Of a stretch of 64,000 nt of DNA, positions 1 through 10,615 are shown in pieces; position 1 is the first letter of the stretch; each line of letters opens with the position of its first letter. The DNA is from Didymella arachidicola (taxonomy: Eukaryota; Ascomycota; Dothideomycetes; Pleosporales; Didymellaceae): the NCBI GenBank assembly GCA_016630955.3, contig CM050000.1, positions 1,178,001 through 1,242,000 on the forward strand. The letters are read 5' to 3'. The translations under genes and the position numbers were made by a program. A model generated the notes under the pieces. It did no database searches and was not told where the DNA came from. It saw only the letters and a program-made list of their open reading frames with translations.

Positions 1-39
1 TTAGCTGCGGGTTTAACAGCGGGAGCGAAGCGGGTGTAC

Positions 40-725
40 CTGGTAGTTGATGAGCCCCCACTGCTCGAGGAAGGCGTGCACGCGCATGATGGCGCAGACG
101 TCGCCCGCCAGGTTGCGCCTGCAGGCGGTGACGGTGAGGTACTCGGCGGGGTTCAGGCGGTACGTGTTGATCATAAAGTCGCGGTAGTCGCGGTAGACGG
201 CGGGCGTCTTGCTGCGGTTGCGGCCGTTGAAGAACTCGGGCAAGGCCTTGCGCTCGCGGTAGTCGATGTAGCGCATGTCGAACCACGTCGCGTAGCTGGG
301 GATGATGGTCGCGTACGTCTGGGCGACAAAGTGCGAGCGCGCCGCCGCCTGCAGGTCCGCCTTTGCGGCCGCCTCGGGGTCCGCCGCGTCGGCGCCCTCG
401 CCCTCGCCGTCCTTGTCCTTCTTGGAGTCGTCCAGGCCGCCCATCTCCTCGTCGTCCTGGCCGTCGGCGTCCTCGGCGTCGGGCCGCGGGCCGTCGGGGG
501 CGTCGAGCGGGTTGTCCGACACGGGCGCGGGCGTGGCCGTCGAGGGCTCGCGCGACGACTCCTTGACTGTGGGCTCCTCGAGCATGTTGGTGTCTGGGGC
601 GTTAGTCAGCAGGGCGCAGACGCGTCAATGGCGGAGCAGTGCAGTGCCGTACCCTGGTCTTGGACGGTGGTGCCCTCGAGGGACGGGTCCTGCGCGGGTG
701 CGCTTGCTGTCGCGTCGTCGGACAT
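40..725 (-). CDS. RSC8: RSC8/SWI3-like SWIRM-domain chromatin remodelling subunit, 5' part, cut by window edge
   Basis: This is the N-terminal part of a scaffold subunit of SWI/SNF- or RSC-type nucleosome remodellers. Exon 1 is 653-725 (starts MSDDATASAPAQ). The intron 594-652 has donor GTACGG and a CTGACTAAC branch just before its CAG. Exon 2 is 40-593 and ends ...GLINYQ at a GTACAC donor, after which the gene leaves the window. Exon 2 has an acidic, Asp/Glu-rich linker followed by a SWIRM domain: HFVAQTYATIIPSYATWFD, LPEFFNGRNRSKTP and NPAEYLTVTACRRNL are hallmark segments of this family. The in-frame ATG at 585 could also initiate, but joining exon 1 restores phase and gives the longer acidic head. 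SWIRM, SANT and coiled-coil parts further downstream lie outside. The family assignment is firm; RSC8 versus SWI3 paralogue cannot be decided from this fragment. Confidence 0.85.
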
Positions 726-1385
726 GGCTGTGAAGGGCGGGCTCGCGGCGGGCAGGCGGTGCCGCGCAAAAGGGACGGGTTCGTGCGGTGCAGCAGAGAA
801 CCACGGGGTGCAGCAGAGAATCGCGTCGCGCAGCTGCTACGGTCACTTTGCGCTGCGTTGGGGGGCGGGGCGGCTGCGAACGAAGGCGGGCGGTCGGGGA
901 TGCGATGGGCGTCGTCGCGTCTGCGCTTGATGTTCGCGATGCTCACAGCCTCACACAGTTCGCGACCCAGCTGCACGTGACCAGCTTGGCGTCGATGCAG
1001 CTTGGCGGCCGCCGCTTGAGTCGCAGGCTGGCGCCGGTTTGCGGCGAGAGCACGAAGCAGCCGATCAGAGTGGTGACGGTACTAACACCATGCCATATGG
1101 ACTCTACCTACCGAGTTGGGTGGATTCATGTTACTCTGTAGTTGTCTTCGTAGACCATCCAATATAGCCTTTCTAACCAGAGCATGAATGCCTTTGGCGT
1201 TGCAATTGCATGTGTAGGAATGGTTCTGATCGGCTATAAAAAACGGGCTTGGAAGGCCGAGGTCATGGTGCTCCGCGCCTTGCTCGCGACATTAACCATT
1301 GACCTCCCCATCGAAAGACGCCCGCCGCGTACTACAACACTCCGAGTGCACGCAACCACACGCCGTCAGTCAAGAAGGAGCCATC
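726..1385. other. Divergent promoter region RSC8/ETF-alpha
   Basis: About 660 bp separate two divergently transcribed genes. It is GC-rich near the RSC8 side. It holds TATAAA at 1235-1240 and a CCGAGG hexamer at 1257-1262, both suited to the ETF-alpha gene on the plus strand. Long open frames here are GC-driven and show no protein-like composition. Confidence 0.5.
1257..1262 (-). promoter_or_regulatory. CCTCGG core (candidate FarA/FarB/CTF1 fatty-acid response site) upstream of ETF-alpha
   Basis: The minus strand reads CCTCGG, 124 bp before the ETF-alpha start. In Aspergillus and Fusarium, zinc-cluster regulators of the FarA/FarB/CTF1 type bind a CCTCGG core in promoters of fatty-acid oxidation genes. 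The match is only six bases, so it is a candidate, strengthened by the same core upstream of the thiolase gene in this window. Confidence 0.35.
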
Positions 1386-2514
1386 ATGTTCGCCGCCGCC
1401 CGCACCTCGGTGCTCCGATCCGCCCGCGCACAGCTGCGCCAGACCCAGTCGCAGGCCGCGTGGGCACGGCTGGCGTCGACACTCGCCGTCCTCGAGGCCA
1501 AGGAGGGCAAGCTCAACGTCGCCTCGCTCGCCGCCGTCACAGCAGGAACCAAGCTCGGCGGCTCGATAACAGCCTTCGTCGCTGGAGGCGGGGCCAAGTC
1601 GGTCGCAGAAGCGGCGGGCAAGGCAAAGGGCATTGAGAAGGTCATCTACGTCGACAGTGCGGCGTACGACAAGGTCAGACGGGCGGGAGCAGTGCTCGCG
1701 ACTGCATAGCTGACAGTACGTGTAGGGCCTGGCTGAGAACTGGGCGCCGCTCCTGGTCGAGAACATCAACAAGGGAGGCTACACGCACGTCCTGACCGGC
1801 CACTCAGCCTTTGGCAAGAACCTGATGCCCCGCGTCGCTGCTCTGCTTGATGTCCAGCAGATCTCGGACATTACCGAAATCGAGAGCGAGGACAGTACGT
1901 CTATCTACTCTCACACCAGCCTGCAAGACTGACGTGTCGCAGCATTCGTCCGTCCCATCTACGCCGGCAACGCCATCATGACCGTCCAGTCCAGCGACAA
2001 GGTCAAGATCATCACCGTCCGCGGCACTGCCTTCCCCGCCCCCGAGACCGAAGGAGGATCCGCCACCCTCGAGGAGGGCACAGATCCCAAGGCCGAGTGC
2101 CCAACCGAGTGGGTGTCAGAGGACCTGGCCAAGTCCGACCGTCCTGATCTCGGCTCCGCAACCAAGGTCGTCTCCGGTGGCCGTGGACTCAAGTCCAAGG
2201 AGGAGTTCGACAGGCTGATGCCCCCTCTGGCCGACGCTCTGGGCGCCGCCATTGGCGCCTCGCGAGCGGCTGTCGACAGTGGCTTCGCCGACAACAGCTT
2301 GCAGGTCGGACAGACTGGCAAGAACGTCGCCCCGCAGCTGTACCTCTGCGCCGGCATCTCGGGCGCCATCCAGCATCTGGCTGGTATGAAGGACAGCAAG
2401 GTCATCGCTGCCATCAACAAGGACCCCGACGCGCCCATCTTCCAGGTCGCAGACGTCGGTCTGGTCGGCGATTTGTTCGAGAAGGTGCCTGAGCTGACGG
2501 AGAAGTTGAAGTAG
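1386..2514 (+). CDS. Electron transfer flavoprotein alpha subunit, mitochondrial
   Basis: ETF-alpha pairs with ETF-beta in the mitochondrial matrix, takes electrons from acyl-CoA and other dehydrogenases, and passes them to ETF-ubiquinone oxidoreductase. Three exons: 1386-1673, 1726-1894, 1943-2514, giving 342 aa, close to the usual size. The intron at 1674-1725 has donor GTCAGA and acceptor GTGTAG; that at 1895-1942 has donor GTACGT and acceptor CGCAG. The N-terminus is Arg/Ala/Ser-rich (FAAARTSVLRSARAQL), as expected for a mitochondrial presequence. The C-terminal FAD-binding region shows VVSGGRGLKS, AAVDSGF, QVGQTGKNVAPQLY and the GISGAIQHLAGM stretch, all family signatures. It starts at the first ATG after a TATAAA about 150 bp upstream. 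Fungi usually call this gene etfA or AIM45; I leave the symbol blank. Confidence 0.95.
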
Positions 2515-2983
2515 ATGTGGCGTTGATACCTAGACTTGTATACATTGAAATGTAAAACTCAAACTGCTCATCGTTGGAATGAGCTGCCTGCACCTTGTAC
2601 ATTCGCTTGCCGACTGTCTCGTTGTTAGACATGTGACGCGTCAGGTTAGTGCATCTCCGGACCCTTCTTCCCTACAACTAGCAAGGTCCTGGAACCGCGA
2701 AATGCCTTCATTTGACATCGGCCTTTTCTGCTTCATCATGTCTCTTTCATCTGTCACTCTATATAACGATTGCCCCTTGGTCTTAGATTGTAAATGCGAT
2801 CTCCCCAGTTCCAACTCCAGGATTCAGCCCTGAGCCTAGCGCCGATTGTTCAGCATCTCTAACCCTTCGATCTGCCACTAAACAAACGCTATCTGCCGTC
2901 GTTAGATACTCCTCCGCTCCCTCGCCAACATATCGGGCGGCCACAACGACCATTATGTTCGGTGCGAGGCGGAGACCTTCATC
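2515..2983. other. Intergenic, ETF-alpha to TOK channel
   Basis: About 470 bp with an AT-richer 3' flank of ETF-alpha and a pyrimidine-rich leader before the channel gene. TATATAA-like sequence occurs near 2759. No gene is visible. Confidence 0.4.
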
Positions 2984-5332
2984 ATGACGGCGACGTTGGC
3001 TCCACAGGACGCTGAGCTGCAAACACCCGCGAGTAGTGACGCCACAGCAGCGCCACAGCAACACCAGGCCCTGAACATCCAAGAACCCGACCGGAAACTC
3101 TTCACCAAATCTGTACACAGACGCCAAGAATCGAGACGCTGGAACGTATGGCGCAAGTGGACCGACGGCGAGACATCCTGGTGGTTCGCCTCAACTGGCA
3201 TCCCACTGCTCGCTGCTGCACTGGGCCCTTTTGCGAATCTCTCCTCGATCGCTGCGCTGGTCACTAGCTGGCGACAGAACAACTACCTCGATGGCGAGTT
3301 TGTCTCGGATCTCTTCGGGGTACCGTATGCAGACCCCAGATGGTGCTACTGGCTTAATGTCGGGTCGCTAATCTGCGGTTTCCTTGGAAACATCTTTCTG
3401 CTCTTCAACTTCACCCAGAAGATCCGATATGTTGTTGCGCTACCAGCGACGATTGTTCTGTGGTATATTAGCTCGGGGTTCCTCATCGCGATAACAGCTT
3501 GCATGGAAGTTTATGATCCTCCCAGTCGGCCATTCGAGATCTACACACAGGGATACTGGTATGCTGTAGCAGCCGCTGTCTTCTACTTTGTCTGTTCTGT
3601 GCTTCTGATGGTTAATATGCTGGGGTACTATCTCGGACACTACCCGGACCATTTCGCACTTAGCGATAACCAGCGCACGCTGATCCTGCAGACCATGTTC
3701 TTCTTCATCTGGATGGCCGGCGGCGCAGCCATATATTCTCGCATCCAGACCGATGCCGGAGAAGCCCAATGGACATTCCCGAACGCACTCTACTTGTACG
3801 CAAACCCGCACCCCATCCCGATACCACTAACATCCGCAGTTGCTACGTCACCATCCTGACAGTCGGCTTCGGGGACCTGGTCGCCACAACAGATCTCGGG
3901 CGGGGCCTCCTCTTCCCCTACGCAGTGGGCGGCATCATCACCCTCGCCCTCGTCGTTTCCTCGCTGTACCGCGCAGCACGGGAGCTGGGACAGGACCATA
4001 TCGTGCAGAAAGACCTCCAGCGCAGACGCGAGCAGACACTCGCCCTGACAGCCACGAATTCCTCCGACTACCGTCATCGACAGCAACACCAGCGCGTTCG
4101 GCGTGGGAAGTTGGGCGGGCTCAGGATTAGTGCGCCTACACAGCCAAGACCGTTCCGCACGGCGATGGGGAGTAACGCCCCGCGAGCGTCTGGGTTTTTG
4201 AGAGTGGCGCGAGGGAAGCGGAAACCACGCGTGCTGCTGCTTAAAGAGGAGAAGGATCGGTTTGATGCGATGCGCAGGATTCAGGCTGATAGTAAGCGGT
4301 TCAAACGGTGGATGGCGTTGTTCTGGTCAGTCATAACGTTCTTGATTCTGTGGTGTGTGGGCGCTGTTGTTTTCTGGCAGACGGAAAAGGATACGCTGGA
4401 TATGACATATTTCCAGGCTCTGTACTTCTGGTAAGTGCTGTGCGTGTACTCTTATCTTTCTCCTCCGCTGTTCAAAGTCTTGTCTCTGCATCCTTCATTG
4501 CATCCGAACTCACCCATCCAGCTACATATCCCTCCTCACAATCGGCTACGGCGACCTCTCCCCCAAATCCAACCCGGGCCGCTGCTTCTTCGTCATCTGG
4601 AGCCTGATCTCCGTGCCTACCATGACGATCCTTGTCTCGGACCTCGGCGACACCGTCGTCGCCAAGTTCAAGAAATGGAGCAGTTTCGTTGCGGACTTTA
4701 CCGTGTTGCCGAAACGCGATATCACGCCTTCGTGGGTACAGCGCCGGATTCAAGCTCACAGATCCAACCGCCGCGTTCGACAAGGGTTTGGCACCACGGA
4801 CCCTGACGACGCCGCCGACGATGCCGCTGACGACGACATCGAAGCCGAAGAAGCAGAAGAGGAAACCGACGAGCACACCTCCCTCTCCCACGCCCTCGCG
4901 CTCAAAATCAAATCCGTCGCCCTGGACCTCCGCCACCCCACGCCGAAACGCTATTCCTACGAGGAATGGGTCGAGTTCACGCGCTTGATCAGATACTCGA
5001 CGCCGCGCCGTTTGCACCACATAACAAATGGTACTAACCCGCTGAATGGCGCACTGGGTACGGAGATGGCTGACGGCGCGGAGGAAGGGGAAGGGGATGT
5101 GGATGAAGTGGGGGAGAATGTGGAAGAGGAAGAGGAGGGCCTTGTGCAGTGGGATTGGCTGGGGGAGCGGAGTCCGTTGGTTGGTGGGACGGGGGAGAGT
5201 GAGTGGGTGCTGCAGAGGCTGTGTGAGAGTTTGGTGAGGGTGGAGAGGGGGAGGTCGACGATGATGGGGTTGCATGCTCAGGATCATCGCAGCCAGGGCT
5301 TCGACACCACGAAGTTGCGTAAAGCAAGGTGA
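2984..5332 (+). CDS. TOK1: TOK-type outward-rectifying potassium channel, eight membrane spans and two pores
   Basis: This is a plasma-membrane K+ channel of the fungal TOK1 class, with eight transmembrane segments and two pore loops, conducting outward K+ current. Exons 2984-3795, 3840-4430 and 4522-5332 give 737 aa. Introns have donors GTACGC and GTAAGT and acceptors CGCAG and TCCAG, and both phases close correctly. Hydrophobic spans cluster in residues about 60-260. The first selectivity filter, TVGFGD (about residue 280), starts exon 2; the second, TIGYGD (about 476), starts exon 3. The last 180 residues are a cytoplasmic tail with a strongly acidic stretch (many Asp/Glu around residues 560-600 and 650-690). 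The C-terminal end is less certain: after the TGA at 5330 a further open frame begins, so a small last intron might extend the tail. Confidence 0.9.
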
Positions 5333-6523
5333 ATTCAGTGACTGACGGGTACTGAAGTGTCGCTACGAGCGCGATGATTTCTCCGTCTTCATGCCAGCAA
5401 GAACCGCGAGCCTCCACCGGTGCGCCAACCCAGCACCCAGCGCTGAACAAGACTCGCGACACAAACTCAACCCGACACCGCAGAACCTCCTATCCACCAC
5501 CGCACCCATCCTCAATCCTCCCAACTCACCTAATCCCCCATCACCACACCTCCCTGCTCCACGCACCCCAGGTCCGCCGATACCCTGGACTCGGAAGAAC
5601 TCCCCTCGCTACAGCGACGCTGCAAACCACAAATTTCAGTCCCAACGCCCCGCTGGTTCTATACCGCGGCGTTTAACACATACAGCCCGTACACCGAATT
5701 CGGAGATCAAGCTCGCTAGCCGCGACCAATCACAAACAAGGGGCTAGTTGTGTGCATGCAGGGTCTACGGCTGAGCTGAGCCGGCTGAATGTGTAACATG
5801 CCTCCCAATTCGCTCGTAAATTACGAGCGAATCGGGAGGGATGTGGGTGGTACCATTGTCGTCATACACTGGCTTTGAATCGGCCTATCGCGGTCGGAGT
5901 ATCTGGGGAAGCCTATTTTTGAATGGAGAGATCGGGGGTGGCGGCGATAGCCTTGTCGAGCAGCCTGAGACAAGGGTCATATCGTCTCCGGTCTAGTAGC
6001 AGGCGGTCTTTGATTGAGCAGAGCAGGACTCTTTGGTGGGTTGATGTAAGGAGGCAGCGGTGCTACAGGTGGATATCTTGATGTAGTGGGCTGGTTCGTT
6101 GGAAGCTTGACTAAGTTGGCTGTCTCTGGGGTATAGCAGACGGCGAGAGGCGAGGTCGTGTGGTATGCGCCTGTAATTGGGTTGTGAGGCCTGAGACATG
6201 GGTTGGAAAACTTCCGGTCCAGTATCCAGCCAGCGTTTGATTGTCATGCATACGGTCTCTGCACAACATCACCAGTGCTATACAGGCAGATACGAGAGCG
6301 GAACTATCGATGTGGCGTCGAGTCATCTACAAAGAGCAGGGACAGCGCATCGCCATCATTACACCGTACGCTCGACTCCTCGGCTGTCGCATTCTCAAAG
6401 CGAAAAAAACGACCACCGCGGCTTAACATCGTCAGCCTCACCATACGCACCGCACATATAACACCCATTACTCCAACCTCACCATCACCCACTTCACCGA
6501 TAACCACACCCTACCCACCCACC
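5333..6523. other. Intergenic, TOK channel to secreted carbohydrate-binding protein
   Basis: About 1.2 kb. The first 400 bp stay open in two frames as Pro/Thr-rich translations (5374-5747) that may be a TOK tail alternative or chance. A near-perfect palindrome lies at 5796-5844 (listed separately). Before the next gene there is a C/A-rich leader of the sort common before fungal start codons. Confidence 0.4.
5796..5844. repeat. 49-bp near-perfect palindrome
   Basis: The left arm 5796-5819 and right arm 5821-5844 are reverse complements over 24 bp with two mismatches, separated by a single base. Core of the arm: ATTCGCTCGTAA. It sits between two plus-strand genes, about 460 bp after the TOK stop and 680 bp before the next start. 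It could extrude as a cruciform or form a long hairpin in RNA, or be a remnant of a miniature inverted-repeat element. No direct repeats are obvious at its edges. Confidence 0.75.
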
Positions 6524-7234
6524 ATGAAACTCACCACTCTCCTCCCCCTCCTCACTTCCCTCCTTCCCCTCACTTCCGCCGAAGACCTCCAGTCATGCGG
6601 CGAAGCGCAGTTCTACCCATCCAAATACACCTGCTTCAACACCCTCCTCTGCCCGAAGACCTCAACAGGCGAAGCAACCCTCGCATGCGGCTCAGCATGT
6701 TACGATGCAGGGACATACTACTGCGACTCGGCCACGCAGCTGCACCTCATCACCCCCTCCGCCGCGGTGCAGTACTGCGGAACCGCGCCGTACAGACCCG
6801 GCGCATATACGTGCTGGGACGGGGACTTTCTGTGCCCTGTGATCGGCGGCGCGGCGACGCTGGAGTGTGGTGGGACGGCGTGTTACAGTCCGAGCGAATA
6901 CTCTTGTAAAGACGGCAGGTTGAGTGCGCCGGCTGAAGTGCCCGAGCCGACGTGTGGGGGGCTTTATGGTGAGTTTTGATCCTGGGAACTAGGTGGGGAG
7001 GAAGTGTATGCGTGCGAAGAAGGATGGCCGCTGAAGAGAGGGCGTGGCGTCGCTTTGTGGCCTGGGGTGGCTGGGAGATTTGGTATATGTGGATAAAGGC
7101 TGATCTCTACAGCGACGTGTGGATATAACGGCGATTTGCCCTGCTGCTCCGACGATTACTATTGCGCTGCGAGCAAGTGTCGGCCGTTTAAGCCGCTGAA
7201 GATGGTGAGGAAGAGTGTGTTGAAGGTTCTGTGA
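6524..7234 (+). CDS. Secreted cysteine-rich protein with tandem Carb_bind (PF10645-like) repeats
   Basis: A predicted secreted protein of 188 aa from exons 6524-6968 and 7113-7234. The 144-nt intron has donor GTGAGT and acceptor CTACAG, and the join keeps phase. Residues 1-19 are a clear signal peptide (MKLTTLLPLLTSLLPLTSA). The mature part has two full copies of a cysteine pattern: CGEAQFYPSKYTCF..LCP..CGSACY..YYC and CGTAPYRPGAYTCWDG..LCP..CGGTACY..YSC. A third, shorter Cys-rich unit in exon 2 (TCGYNGDLPCCSDDYYC) ends in a basic tail. This pattern matches the fungal carbohydrate-binding domain described in septum-associated glucanases, recalled from memory. There is no catalytic domain, so it would act as a cell-wall-binding or apoplastic protein. 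The ATG lies in a good context (CACCATGA). Confidence 0.8.
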
Positions 7235-7839
7235 GCCGGGTCGAACGAGGCATAGTCCTACCAAGACAGTCACTCTTTTGCAGAATCCGGTTTGTTTGTC
7301 CGCAAGGGGCTGGAGTGGGTAAGCGTTTTGAGCGTTGGTGTTGAATTGGTGTTCCTGCTTTTTGTTTCCGTCAAGTTCGTGTTTTTGATTGACAATGGAA
7401 TGGCTGGGTCAGAATTCTGGCTTAGCCCAACGCGGTGTGTGTGTGCAGTGCCATTTGATATAGTCTCAGTGACCATGTGAATGAACTTCCGTTACAAAAG
7501 TCTGCCAATATGAAGTTCGGGGCTTGCCAGGTGACTAGGGACCTCACCTTAATGAGCTCTCAACGATGAGCTTGGGTTCTCATAGAAGTCTGGGGCTATT
7601 GTCATAACATGCCTGGTCATGAATGGAGATTTCATCCTAACTGCACCGTGATAAGCGAGACCTGGAATAGGAAATATGCCGTCTTGGCTGCGCTAGTGTG
7701 GCTGCCTGGCGATCCTTCTGAATACGTAGAAAATGATGTTTCCCGCCTCGTTCAAGGTGTACAACGATCATGATGTGTTGATCCTGCAGAAAATGATTTA
7801 TCAACAATTGCAGCGCATTAAAAGATCTTTGTCTTCAAC
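7235..7839. other. Intergenic, no gene seen
   Basis: About 600 bp, AT-richer than the flanks. Open frames here are short and lack protein-like composition on either strand. Sequence just before 7840 is presumably the promoter and leader of the F-box gene. Confidence 0.4.
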
Positions 7840-9496
7840 ATGATGACGACACCAACGAAAGACGCGCCTGCCTTCACTAGGCTTCCTGCTGAGCTTCTTA
7901 TATCAATCTTGGATCAACAACACACATTGTCGGACCGCTACGCAGGAGATATGTGAGCTGCTACGATCATGTAAATTGATTTGACGACTGCTGATACTTG
8001 AATTCAGTGTAGATTTTGCTACTCGAAAGGCGCTTCGCGAAGCATGTCGGCAGTATGCCTATTTGCCGAAGCTTCTGGAGACCGTGTTTGAGCACATCCG
8101 CATCGAAGCGTCGCCAGAGCAAGTGAGGGTGGCTGAAGAGATTGACTTGTCCTGCATTAAGCCTTACGTCAGAGCTGTCACTATGGCACCATCCAAGTAC
8201 AGCTGGACGATGACTGAGGACGCATTTCAGCACATCGTTTCAACGCCTCGTATCGAGGAAATCTGCCAGCAAGTGACCGTGAAATGGTACGAAGCAAAAA
8301 GTGCAGGCGAAGACGTCAGTCACCTTGCGTCATCCGGAAACGAAGAAATCAAGGAACTGGGTTGGAAGGACTTTGTGAAAAAGCACACGGATGGCAAGAC
8401 GCCGTTTTCAGAACGAGAAATGACAGTAGCGTACCGGCGCTACATGCAGCACGCAGAGCGACTGCACGATATGTTCGAGACGAGACGGTTACACAGAGCC
8501 TGGACCAGGATACTCGGTCAGCTCCCAAACGCTCGCTCTTTCAAGATTGGAATATGGGAGTTTGACGGCAGGAATCTCGAGTCCTGGAGAGACTTGACTT
8601 GCGATGTTCGTGCACACCCGCACAACCACCATGTTCCCGGCCATGAGGCTGGGATATGCAGACAATGGCAAGAGCCAATCGGGGAAATGCTTTGCAAGAC
8701 TGTCACTGCAAGTCTCATTGCTGCCAAGTCGATGATAGGGCAGCTCGAGATTGGGTGCACTGTCGACAGCAACTTCATCTGGACAGATGACGGAACCCTA
8801 GAGGACCTGGATCTGTCGTGTCTCGAAACACTGTTCTTTGACCCTATCGAAGCGGATTGGAGGGAGGTACGTCTCTGGCCATCGGAACGTAAGGCTACTG
8901 CGGCATTTCGGTATGGCCTCTCATTGTCGACAATTTTGCACAAGTGCAGGTCCAGCCTGCAGAAATTGGCCATTTATCCTGCTCACGGTGGAAGATGTGA
9001 CGACGCCGAATGGCCGCCCGCAGCACCGAACCACCTCCCGCTGCTGCCACGTCTCACCAGCTTCGAGACAGGAATGTACCTCGACTTGCCCGCGTTTGCA
9101 CGCTTTCTGCTCCAATCTCCAGCCCTGACGTTCCTGCAACTCAATGGGTGCGGGGGAGATCTTGACAAATGGCGCGAGCTGTGGGATGCTATACGCAATC
9201 ATCCCAGTCGCCTGACGCTCGAGTTCGACCAGTTACCATGCAACGATGTTGCGGAGTGTACCGTGTATCACTACACGGGGGAGCATAGCAAGGCAGAGTT
9301 CGATGACGACCCATGGGCAAATATCAATTACAGCCTCGAGAATTACTTGTCTGGAACGAGGCACTGGGATCGCACGTTGAAGATGTGGTTCAACGATGGA
9401 GATGGCGAACCCACTGATTCCGAAGAGGACGACAGTGACTACGACGACAACAGCGATAGGGATGAAGCTGGCAGCGAGTTCGCAGAGGAGGATTAG
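7840..9496 (+). CDS. F-box-like protein with acidic C-terminus
   Basis: Two exons, 7840-7952 and 8008-9496, give 533 aa. The 55-nt intron (donor GTGAGC, acceptor TTCAG) splits the F-box, as is common in fungal F-box genes. Exon 1 reads FTRLPAELLISILDQ at residues 12-26, the conserved start of an F-box, which normally binds Skp1 and makes the protein a substrate receptor of an SCF ubiquitin ligase. The remainder is a typical fungal F-box body: helices, Trp-rich segments and the phrase LEDLDLSCLETLFFD, with no clear LRR or WD40 repeat. The last 35 residues are nearly all Asp/Glu/Ser. Two adjacent ATGs start the frame; I chose the first. The substrate is unknown. Confidence 0.7.
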
Positions 9497-10615
9497 TACC
9501 CTGAGTGCATATATCAGAGCCGTCTCTAAGAATGTCAGATCTGCCACTGTTCCTCGAATGTCTGTACAATGCAGAGTGAAGGTAAGTCGAGATACAAGGC
9601 TTCACGAGGTGTCCTCTGAAGAGCGCAATGCTAGTCCATTGACCCACCTAGAGAAGGCAAGGATAAAGACTCAGCAGCACCCGGCCTATGCGACTGGTAA
9701 ACGTTCTCAACTCCGCGGTCGGATGAAGGCTCTACCACGAGACGCGAAGCCTTGGATCTGCTGCTGTATCGTGGCTCCGCGCAGCTGCCTTCCACCTCCT
9801 CGTATAAGAGCGTATCTAGCAGGTCCTCAGGATCGTTGAAATCATGATTGAATTGAATTGATTTGAGATGGATGGTGAACCTGTAGATACTTGAGTTTGC
9901 GCCGCGAAAGAAATGCTACTATGGATCAGTGCACGCAGCTTTAGGTAGCGTAAAGTTGCCTCACCGGAGCGCACCTAATCCGGAGATGTCATTGCATGGG
10001 CACGAGAGTCGACCACGGATTCTGAGATAACTAGAATTCGTACGAAGCAATGCTGCCGCGGCGCTCGAGTCGTGAAGTGGTTGTTGAAGAATTCTGGTGC
10101 GTCATCCGTCACTGCCGCTATCGCCATCCGTAGTTTCACCGGCCAAGACTAAGCCTACTTCAGCTAGACGTGATGAGGCTCTCGCAGGTATAACGCCGAG
10201 GCTTTTCTTCTCAAGCCCATAAGACTTTACCCGGCCGCCACGAAGCTTAAATCCTTTCCCTCAATGGGTCCACATCGTCGTCACTTCATCTTGGTAATGC
10301 ACAGCAATGGCTGGGCGCTCCACGCACGAGCTTCACCAGAATGACAGCTGCATCCGACGACTCCGCATGGAGACCTCCGCACGGAGAGAATGTTCACCCT
10401 GATGCTTTGGCCGGGGTAGGAAAGCGCCGTGGGGGACGTATGGAGTCTCCAAGGAATTCAACAAGTTGGATGGAGACGTGTGGAGCCCCGTAAAAATCGG
10501 TGCGCGACCTTCGGACTCATAACGGCGTCGTGTTCTCACGTCTCTGCTTCTTTGTCCTCACACCTTATCTTGGAATTTTTGTTCTTGTTGTTGCTGCTGG
10601 ACTGATTCTGTCAAG
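9497..10615. other. Intergenic upstream of QutD-like permease
   Basis: About 1.1 kb without a convincing gene. Near 10411-10434 there are two SYGGRG-type hexamers (CCGGGG and GTGGGG), 18 bp apart. The region just before the start is pyrimidine-rich. Confidence 0.4.
10411..10434 (+). promoter_or_regulatory. Paired SYGGRG motifs, candidate CreA carbon-repression sites
   Basis: CCGGGG at 10411-10416 and GTGGGG at 10429-10434 both fit the CreA consensus SYGGRG and lie about 180-200 bp before the start of a QutD-like permease. Permeases for secondary carbon sources are often CreA-repressed. The motif is short and common, so this is only a candidate. Confidence 0.25.

Noticed and set aside
302..733. 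Long plus-strand open frames opposite the RSC8-like exons
   Set aside because: They are GC-driven antisense shadows; the minus strand has clear SWIRM-domain sequence and splice sites.
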